This document shows positions 20,776 through 27,500 of a stretch of 27,500 nucleotides of DNA, piece after piece (position 1 is the stretch's first letter; each line of letters begins with the position of its first letter). The notes under the pieces were generated by a model that searched no databases, was not told the DNA's origin, and saw nothing but the letters and a program-made list of their open reading frames with translations. Origin of the DNA: Penaeus vannamei (taxonomy: Eukaryota; Arthropoda; Malacostraca; Decapoda; Penaeidae); the NCBI RefSeq assembly GCF_042767895.1, contig NC_091569.1, positions 17,030,011 through 17,057,510 on the forward strand, in the 5' to 3' direction. The position numbers and the translations under genes are program-made.

Positions 20776-21137
20776 GTAACTGCCTGGACTAGTGTTCATA
20801 TTGTGTTTGTGCAGGCATCAGATGAGGATGAAGATGGTGTTTGGTTGCGTTGTCTGGTGTTGGAATTTTTGTTTTGTTTGAGAGAGATTGCGAGTAAAAG
20901 GTTTTGATTACAGGTCTTGTATCACTTTAGCAGAATTTGAACTTGGAAAGAAATATTCTTACGAACATGTGAAAGAGGCGTTTTTGCGTCCGACGTTGGG
21001 TGATGCAGTTTCTATTCGCTAATAACCTAGTATTTATAAATAATGAAAAAAATATTCACATAAGCCATCCAAATGTCAGAATATATCGGTCAAGACCATC
21101 AGTTCCCAATGCAGCACAGAAACCTGCTGTTAGGCAA
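20776..21137. other. Unassigned stretch
   Basis: Probably the decayed upstream part of the minus-strand LINE up to about 20950, then AT-rich sequence with no recognisable feature. The frame at 21000-21215 runs into the repeat element and is not a gene. Confidence 0.4.
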
Positions 21138-21836
21138 ACGAACAATTTACCTTTTACTATACTGTTACTCCTTGTCTCTCTAAATCGAGAATATATCTGC
21201 TATTCTATGAAATAAAGAAAAGTCTGAGGAATTCTAGCAACATTCTTCTGTTGATATTGTACTCGATGTTTTGTTATATTTAACCTCATAAAATCGGATA
21301 TATGGGAATGGGTAGGCCTATATTTTAATTAAGGGATGTTCATTTGTTTTGATAACGCGTCAGAATGAAAGGGCTGCCAATCGGAAGTGTGTGTCATTGT
21401 TTTAGAGGTACTTTATATGAATATAGGAGAAAATACTGCGCTTTGTTAAGATGTTTGGGTAGATTTACTTTGCCACCTTGAAGCGGCGCTAGCTTGTCAG
21501 CTGTTTTGAAATGTGCGCTCAAACTGTTACCAACCGCCAATTAAATAAACTCCACTCTCGATTTATGCATTAGTTATCTCTTTCCGAGATTGTTAGTGGG
21601 AATACTTGTCTATTGCTTTTAAAACCCAAGTATGTATATGCTGTGTGTTATTTTGACATTTCTATGTTCTCCAATGACTGTTATGATTTGTACTTTATAG
21701 AAAAACACTTCCACATGTCTGGCATCACTGAACAGGGCCTGCCTGCCTTGGAAAGCGTTTTAAGCAGGGAACGGTACAGTTCTTGGCCTATTGGCAAGAC
21801 TTCTTGCTCAAACGCTCCCCTGCTTAAAACGCTTTT
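21138..21836 (+). mobile_element. Inverted-repeat element, copy E1 (right part only)
   Basis: It begins abruptly at ACGAACAATTTACC, sequence internal to copies E2 (22495) and E3 (24949), and ends at the shared terminus CCCTGCTTAAAACGCTTTT. Shared landmarks are TCTAGCAACATTCTTCTGTT, TGATAACGCGTCAGAATGAA, GCGCTCAAACTGTTACCAAC and ACTTCCACATGTCTGGCA. No transposase frame is present; short frames such as 21613-21864 are shared with other copies only because the DNA is repeated. The left half is missing. Confidence 0.75.
21755..21832. repeat. Terminal hairpin of the element (E1)
   Basis: GCGTTTTAAGCAGGG at 21755 and its complement CCCTGCTTAAAACGC ending at 21832 flank about 48 bp. Equivalent hairpins end E2 (23093-23170) and E3 (25519-25595), so the structure is a family feature and not chance. 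Confidence 0.85.
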
Positions 21837-21933
21837 AATAAGAGGTAAATTGTTCGTCTTATAATGATTTATTATTTTTAAGTAAAACTTTTTATTCCCA
21901 TAATCTCAATTATCTCCTTACTTTTTCAGTTAA
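21836..21933 (-). mobile_element. Minus-strand element M, interior piece
   Basis: Reverse complement of E2 22420-22515 and E3 24866-24967 (landmarks TAAGACGAACAATTTACC and GGAGATTATGG). It continues, across the inserted copy E2, the piece of M at 23178-23455: the two together give the uninterrupted order seen in E2 and E3. Confidence 0.78.
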
Positions 21934-21944
21934 GACAGGGAAAA

Positions 21945-22250
21945 TTCTTGCCTGAAATCTCGTGCTTTTCTTGCTAACTCAAGCCTTTCGCTTGCTTTCT
22001 CAAGCGACCTCCGTAGATGGCTAGACTTGAAGCCTTTTAAGCAGGGAAAGTTCTTGCCTGAAATCTGAAGCGTTTTCCTTGCTAGCTCAAGCATTTCGCT
22101 TGCTTTCTCAAGCGACCTCCGTAGATGGCTAGACTTGAAGCCTTTTAAGCAGGGAAAGTTCTTGCCTGAAATCTGAAGCGTTTTCCTTGCTAGCTTAAGC
22201 ATTTCGCTTGCTTTCTCAAGCGACCTCCGTAGATGGCTAGACTTGCGCTT
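21945..22250 (+). repeat. 108-bp tandem repeat, about three units
   Basis: GCGACCTCCGTAGATGGCTA starts at 22004, 22112 and 22220, exactly 108 bp apart. Each unit carries the element start TTTTAAGCAGGGAAAGTTCT and several CTTGC/CAAGC hexamer-like words. Copies M and E3 have a single unit, so the array expanded in E2. Because 108 is divisible by three the minus strand stays open as 36-residue repeats, which I regard as a by-product. Confidence 0.93.
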
Positions 22251-22270
22251 GCTAAATCAAGCGGTGTACT

Positions 22271-22284
22271 GTCACCATGGCAAC
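22271..22284 (+). promoter_or_regulatory. RFX X-box match in element E2
   Basis: GTCACCATGGCAAC fits the RFX consensus GTNRCC-N2-RGYAAC at every position. The same 14-mer is conserved in M (minus strand, 23319-23332) and E3 (24713-24726). Binding is inferred from the consensus only. Confidence 0.5.
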
Positions 22285-23177
22285 AGTGTCGGTCGCGTAC
22301 CGTACTGGTCACGATCCTTCGAATGCGGGCGTTGGCCAGGAACTCGGCTTAATATCTTATAAGATATATCATTTTTTCATGGTAATTTTCTTAAAATCAT
22401 ATTCAAAGAAATTTAAATTAACTGAAAACGAAAGTAGATAATGGAGATTATGGGGAAAAAAAATGTTTCAATTATAAATAATAAATTATTATAAGACGAA
22501 CAATTTACCTCTTATTGTTAAACTCCTCCTCTCTCTAAATCGAGAATATATCAGCTAATCTAAAGAATATTTCAATGAAAAAAGTCTGAGAAATTCTAGC
22601 AACATTCTTCTGTTGATATTGTATTCGACAATTTGTTATATTTAACCTCATAAAATCGGATATATGGGAATGGGTAGGCCTATATTTTAATTCAGGGATA
22701 TTCATTTGTTTTGATAACGCGTCAGAATGAAAGGGCTGTAAATCGGAAGTGTGTGTCATTATTTTAGAGGCACTTTATATGAATATAGGAGAAAATATTG
22801 CGCTTTGTTAAGATGTTTGGGTAGATCTACTCTGCCATCTTCATGCGGCGCTAGCTTGTCAATTGTTTTGAATTGCGCGCTCAAACTGTTACCAACCGCC
22901 AGTGAAATAAACTTGTGCTCGACTTGTGCATAAGTTATCTCTTTCTGAGATTATTGGTGGGAATACTGCTGTATATTTTGTGGTATGTTGATATTTCTAT
23001 GCTCATCAAGGACTGTTATGATTTGTACTTTATAAACAGACACTTCCACATGTCTGGCAGCATCATTGAACAGTGCCTGCCTGCCTTGAAAAGCGTTTTA
23101 AGCAGGGAACGGTACAGCGCTTGGCCTATCGGCAAGAATTCTTGCCCAAACGCTCCCCTGCTTAAAACGTTTTTAAT

Positions 23178-23455
23178 TTCAATTTCTTTGAATATGATTT
23201 TAAGAAAATTACAGGATCAGATACCGTGAAAAAATTATTTCTCTAAGATATTAAGCCGAGTTCCTGGCCAACGCCCGCATTCGAAGGATCGTGACCGGTA
23301 CGGTACGCGACCGACGCTGTTGCCATGGTGACGGTACACCGCTTGACTTAGCAAGCGCAAGTCTAACCATCTACGGGGGTCGCTTGAGGTAGCAAGGAAA
23401 ACCCTTGAGATTTTGGCAAGAACTTTCCCTGCTTAAAACACCTCTAATAAAGGTG
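23178..23455 (-). mobile_element. Minus-strand element M, left module
   Basis: Reverse complement of the left module of E2 and E3: it runs from GTGTTTTAAGCAGGGAAAG (minus) through the X-box and the GGCCAGGAACTCGGCTTAAT block to an A/T-rich break at the end of E2. It has a single 108-bp-type unit, slightly shortened. Confidence 0.78.
23319..23332 (-). promoter_or_regulatory. RFX X-box match in element M
   Basis: The minus strand reads GTCACCATGGCAAC, identical to the site in E2 and E3, inside otherwise diverging sequence. Confidence 0.5.
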
Positions 23456-24364
23456 TTTATAATAATAAGGCGTAATAAGTTAAATTTAAGGTTGTTTATA
23501 CGAATACATTCTTATCCGACACAGTTTGTAATCTGTGAAACGGCGTAATATTCGAATAAAGCTATTTTTTTAAATAAAATTCGTAATAATGGGGATTCAG
23601 AGTCTTTCACAAGAAAAAAAAAAGCAATAGAAAACTACCTTAGACATATATATTTATAATTTTCCTTTTGCAGTAATATTTCACAAAGTGACATGAAAGT
23701 CACACTTTGGTGTCGGCATGGAAGTAAATGCAGAGGTGAGATGTGTGATTTTTTGTCCTTGATTTATTAACTTAATTGCCCTCAAAACATATAAATTCAA
23801 ATGAGAAGAGGTCACACTAAAGGTAATTTCGGTATATGTCGAAATCCTGCCAGCTTTCGTTTAGACGAAAAATAACATATGCAAATGATAGAGCGAGTGA
23901 TTTTAAGAAACTTCATCTTCTATGAACTTCAACTGCGACTCAATAATAACGAAGTTATTAGACACGCAAGTATCTAATAACTTTGCTTCCAAAAAAACGG
24001 AAATTATACCGTATTATTTCGGTTATGAACACATCTCTTGGTTCCAGAGGACGGGAAACTCGACCATAAGGTTACGTTTTTATGCAATAGATGACGAAAG
24101 TCACTTCAGTAACCATATGGGACAATAACTACTATCAATTGGCAGACTAATAAACGTCATACTAGTTTACATATATCATTCCACTCCATCATCCGAGGCT
24201 ATCGGTGTAATCGCGAGAACTACGCAAAACCCGCCACCCCTCACTGTTCATGGTATACCCTGTTCATCCTGATATACTAAAATCGTCTCAGTATACAATG
24301 CTGACTATTTCAAGGTTAGTATGCTGCTTCAGTTCCAATACCTTTATAATTGTGTAACGCTCTA
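23456..24364. other. AT-rich stretch without recognised genes
   Basis: Nothing coding or repeated is recognised. One small hairpin is present: AAGTTATTAGA (23952-23962) and TCTAATAACTT (23973-23983), with a 10-nt loop. The 68-codon frame at 23922-24128 crosses this hairpin and has no recognisable domain. Confidence 0.5.
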
Positions 24365-24581
24365 TCCTACCCTGAATACATGGTGGATTCTTTGTATGCT
24401 AGGCGGGGTTGGGGGTGGCAACCCCCCCCTCCCTGGGGGTTACAGGGGGCACAGCCCCTTGCAATGAAAAGTAATGTGAATTGTCCTCATTATTTTCATT
24501 GTTGGTTATATTATTAGTGTTGTTTAACCCCACATTTTCCCTGGAACCTTTCATACCCTCCCCTGCTATTGGGGCCAAAGG
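24365..24581 (+). repeat. Dispersed repeat C, copy 1
   Basis: It shares CTACCCTG, TGGATTCTTTGT-like sequence, a GGGGGTTACAGGGGGCACAG block and CTGCTATTGGGGCCAAAG with 25720-25922. Copy 1 contains a G/C palindromic stretch near 24400-24440. It ends exactly where element E3 begins. Confidence 0.75.
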
Positions 24582-25600
24582 CGTTTTAAGCAGGGAAAGT
24601 TCTTGCCTGAAATCTCAAGCGCTTTTCATTCTAACTCAAGCATTTCGCTTGCTTTCTCAAGCGACCCCCAGTAGATGACTAGTCTTGAGCTTGCTAAATC
24701 AAGCGGTGTACCGTCACCATGGCAACAGCGTCGGTCACGTACCGTACTAGTCACGATCCTTCGAATGCGGGCGTTGGCCAGGAACTCGGCTTAATATCTT
24801 ATCAGAAAAATATTTTTTTTCACAGCATCTGATTCTGTAATTTTCTTTAAGTTATATTTAAAAAAGTTAAATTAACTGAAAACGAAAGGAGATAATGGAG
24901 ATTATGGAAATGAAAAGTGTTTTACTTATAAATAATAAATCATTATAAGACGAACAATTTACCTCTTACTGTACTGTTACTCCTCGTCTCTCTAAATCGA
25001 GAATATATCTGCTATTCTATGAAATAAAGAATATATCAAGTGAAAAAAGTCTGAGGAATTCTAGCAACATTCTTCTGTTGATATTGTATTTGATGATTTG
25101 TTATATTTACTCTCATGGTAGTGGTTACGGAGACGGACGCGCGTAGATAGAGAGAAATGGACACCACCATGTTATAGAGCGGAAAAAATAGAGTGGGATG
25201 GAACATAGTATAAGTTGCGCCGGACTTATATTTACCGTTAAATGGAAAAAAACGCTAGCTTGTCAGTTGTTTTGAAATGCGCGCTCAAACTGTTACCAAC
25301 CGCCAATGGAATAAACTCCACTCTTGATTTATGCATTAATTATCTCTCCTAGATTGTTGGTGGGAATACTTGTCTATTGCTTTTAAAACCCAAGTATGTA
25401 TATGCTGTGTGTTATTTTGACATTTCTATGTTCTCCAATGACTGTTATGTTTTGTACTTTATAGAAAGACACTTCCACATGTCTGGCATCACTGAACAGG
25501 GCCTGCCTGCCTTGGAAAGCGTTTTAAACAGGGAACGGTACAGTTCTTGGCCTATGGCAAGAATTCTTGCTCAAGCGTTCCCCAGCTTAAAACGCTTCTA
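24582..25600 (+). mobile_element. Inverted-repeat element, copy E3
   Basis: The left end GCGTTTTAAGCAGGGAAAG and right end CCCAGCTTAAAACGCTTC form the inverted terminal pair. The left module has one 108-type unit and an X-box, followed by the CGGCTTAATATCTTA block, AT-rich interior and right module. The middle, about 25110-25250, differs from E1 and E2 (GTGGTTACGGAGACGGACGC and following), a replaced or inserted segment. No coding capacity. Confidence 0.78.
24713..24726 (+). promoter_or_regulatory. RFX X-box match in element E3
   Basis: GTCACCATGGCAAC, the third identical copy of this site in the family within the window. Confidence 0.5.
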
Positions 25601-25719
25601 GTTTGTCGCTATAGGGGAGTTAGGTTAAAAACTATATATTTGCATTGTGGACAGTGCTAGGAATCCAATGATACCAAAATCGTTGATGTAGGAGTGGCTG
25701 ATGTAAGATAGAAAATTAC

Positions 25720-25925
25720 CCTACCCTGCAGTGAATATGTGGCAGATTCCTTGTCTTCCCTTTGCTTAGGGAGTTGGGACAGCAGCCCCATAGGAGAGGG
25801 GTTGCAGGGAGCACAGCCCACTGCTTTAGACAATTTAGTGATTGATTCTGTTTACATTGGTCATATTTTATCCCCCAATTTCCCTGGTACCTTTCATGAC
25901 CTCATCTGCTATTGGGGCCAAAGAA
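25720..25925 (+). repeat. Dispersed repeat C, copy 2
   Basis: Counterpart of 24365-24581, uninterrupted through GGGGCCAAAGAAATCACCCT. It gives the unoccupied version of the left boundary of E3. The two copies flank E3 in the same orientation, about 1.35 kb apart. Confidence 0.75.
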
Positions 25926-26716
25926 ATCACCCTGGGAAAAAAAAGAAGAAAATTAGCCATTTTTCAAAAAATAAATAAAATCCAAAATAAACTGCATAAT
26001 CATTCTGATTGTTTTGTTTTACAGAACCATCCTTTATCTAGGGAATATAGGAAGCACTTTTTTAAGGAAATATTTTACCAATTATATGTCACTTTTACAA
26101 GAAGCACGGAAAAAAAATCACTTCCTACCTTCCCTTAGACATTATTGATCTACAAAAAGAGCCATAATATGTTTATCTTGGACTGAATTTGGATATGCTA
26201 CAGCATTTGGGGGGGAGGGGGGGATGAATTATGCCTCTGAAATAACACATGTTGAAGTTTTTTTCTCTTTTCATAATCTTTATGGCATGAACAATAAAAG
26301 GGAAAAGCATAATCTTCCATAAAAATAATTGTGTCTCATGTACCTGCATTCTGAAGTCTTGTGGAAATTGTTAACATGTAACAATGTCTCAAAAGACCCC
26401 TTGGTTAATCTAGAGGATATGGAATTTTAGTAAACAAACATAAAATGCTAATAGCAAGATACTGTATAACATCTTTGCAATTCCCTTCAATTGATCAATT
26501 TCCCCCCCAAAAAATTGTAAATATCCTATGAGAACGATTGTTTTGAATATTGAGTCATTTCATCACTCACTTTTGTACAGATAATAATGTTTATTAAGGG
26601 AAATGTGTACTTGCAAGCTTCTTTAAGAATGCAAATATATTGTAGTTTTTATTTTGGTTGTATTACAGTACTCAAGTAATCTGGATTTTTTATTTATTTA
26701 TTCATTCATTTTTTAG
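25926..26716. other. AT-rich region upstream of the RNMT exon
   Basis: No coding frame or clear repeat apart from a G-run at about 26208-26222. It ends in a pyrimidine-rich tract and TTTTTTAG acceptor (26716), so at least its right part is probably an RNMT intron or promoter-proximal sequence. I see no convincing promoter. Confidence 0.45.
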
Positions 26717-27189
26717 GGAGTCATAATGGAGACTCGGGTAAAGTGTGCTAAATATGAAGACAATCACAATGAAGAAAAAGGTCTTGGTAAGTATTTTTTT
26801 TTCTGTATTATTTGCAGTATATTGTTTAACACCTTTTCAACTGGAATCACAGAGTATGAAAGATGTTTTTTGGTTTTATGATAATGAATATTCTTTTTTC
26901 TTTTCTCTGTATTTGTAGGAAGTAAATAGATATTATACATTGTTATATTGAAGCTAATGTTTTTGCAGGTTCTGTTGTTGCTGACCACTATAATAACATC
27001 ATGAACAAGGGGGTCAAAGACAGGGCAAAGAGCCGTATCTTTCATATGAGGAATTTCAATAACTGGATCAAAAGCTACCTCATAAACTACTGTCTTGAGC
27101 AGATTCGAGAGAGACAGGTAGATGACTACCCAATATCTGTGCTTGACCTTGGCTGTGGAAAAGGTGGTGATCTTCTCAAGTGGCAGAAG
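26717..27189 (+). CDS. RNMT: mRNA cap guanine-N7 methyltransferase, first visible exons (partial)
   Basis: Exons are 26717-26786 (ATG at 26726; donor GTAAGT) and 26969-27189 (acceptor TTTTTGCAG; donor GTATGT); phases agree (one base plus two). The product would methylate N7 of the guanine cap of nuclear pre-mRNA using S-adenosylmethionine. From residue 21 it reads GSVVADHYN, then RNFNNWIKSYL, then VLDLGCGKGGDLLKW, the SAM-binding motif I; HYN and RNFNNW are diagnostic of eukaryotic cap N7 methyltransferases. The remaining catalytic motifs lie beyond the window. The first exon is open from its acceptor, so the ATG at 26726 may be internal; if it is the start, the N-terminal extension is only about 20 residues, much shorter than in vertebrates. 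The gene lies on the same strand as the ankyrin gene. Confidence 0.93.
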
Positions 27190-27500
27190 GTATGTATAGA
27201 ATGATGGTAGCATTATGATGATGTTTTTTTGCAATGTTATAATCTGCAACTTTATAAGCATCTGAAAGTTTTTGATTAACCCATAAAGACTACAATTTAT
27301 CTGACTTGCCTATGTAATTGAATTATAAATTTTGAAGTTTCACCAGTGATGAATTTTAGTCTTTGATATTTCAAGAGATTGATTTTACATAAAGTTTGAA
27401 TATTTCACTCATATATCAAATCCATGTTGCAAAGTAGACTCAAAGTTATGCATCAAAGTATAAGAATTCTTCATAGAGAATGTGAGGATAGAAGGTTATG
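27190..27500 (+). other. RNMT intron (partial)
   Basis: It follows the GTATGT donor at 27190; AT-rich, and no exon recognised before the window ends. Confidence 0.75.

Larger units (their letters stand above)
21930..23178 (+). mobile_element. Inverted-repeat element, copy E2 (complete length, non-coding)
   Basis: The left end (TTAAGACAGGGAAAATTCTT) and right end (CCCTGCTTAAAACG) are imperfect inverted repeats of TTAAGCAGGG. TTAA occurs at both junctions with element M. Order: left module with 108-bp tandem repeats (21945-22250), X-box segment (22271-22284), GC-richer block ending CGGCTTAATATCTTA, AT-rich interior, right module, terminal hairpin. There is no transposase, so it would need enzymes in trans. 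The right module is the same as in E1 and E3. Confidence 0.78.

Noticed and set aside
21613..21864. Frame repeated at 25377-25601, as if a small conserved gene
   Set aside because: Similarity comes from the element's right module; the E2 copy (about 22915-23229) has a different frame structure, and no domain is visible.
21930..22202. Minus-strand 36-residue repeat protein
   Set aside because: The repeat length is a multiple of three by chance and the same DNA is non-coding in the other element copies.
21945..22250. CRISPR-like direct repeats
   Set aside because: Units are contiguous 108-bp tandem copies with no unique spacers, in eukaryotic transposon DNA.
21836..22515. Large inverted repeat as a functional cruciform or origin
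   Set aside because: Fully explained by opposite-orientation copies of the same element (M and E2).
23922..24128. 68-codon open frame
   Set aside because: Isolated, crosses a hairpin, no recognisable domain or splice context.

Overview
The window reads as nuclear DNA of a metazoan, most likely an arthropod and possibly a decapod crustacean. That placement is inference from small GT-AG introns, dense CA/GT microsatellites and a mixture of Penelope-like, I-like and CR1-like retroelements. No bacterial or phage gene organisation is visible. Two host genes, both on the + strand, frame a 20-kb block of nested, mostly dead transposable elements.

Host genes. On the left is a three-exon (possibly four-exon) ankyrin-repeat gene: coding exons 4630-4862, 5010-5197 and 5341-5493, plus a phase-compatible candidate upstream exon at 3678-3755. 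On the right the first visible exons of the mRNA cap guanine-N7 methyltransferase (RNMT) lie at 26717-26786 and 26969-27189; the gene continues past the window.

Repeat landscape, left to right. Positions 1-3400 hold two copies of a repeat that looks like the LTR of a minus-strand LTR retrotransposon. Next to one copy is a perfect 20-nt primer-binding site for tRNA-Leu (2673-2692); the DNA between the copies has no recognisable gag or pol. After the ankyrin gene come a 115-bp tandem duplication and a long CA-rich microsatellite (5560-6090). From about 6845 to 12650 lies a nearly full-length but frameshifted LINE: 5' leader, ORF1 with zinc knuckles, and ORF2 with endonuclease, reverse transcriptase, RNase H and a terminal zinc motif (I-like group). 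It is followed by a second, more decayed LINE without RNase H (about 12660-15330), a detached ORF1 fragment of the first family (15430-16130) and a tRNA-derived SINE (about 16140-16290). Next come a minus-strand CR1/L2-like LINE fragment (16350-17800), an internally deleted copy of the first LINE family (17800-18655), a minus-strand Penelope-like RT fragment (18660-19070), a leader-plus-3'-end miniature of the first family (19070-19575) and another minus-strand LINE fragment (19780-20775).

Positions 21130-25600 hold several copies of one non-coding, inverted-repeat-ended element. One copy is cleanly split by another at TTAA, the best evidence here for a mobile non-autonomous DNA element. The family carries a 108-bp tandem repeat, a terminal hairpin and a perfect RFX X-box in each left module. 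I cannot assign it to a known superfamily, and it is the best candidate for something undescribed.

No functional operon-like or defence system is visible. The two host genes have no evident functional link; the interest lies in element structure and nesting.
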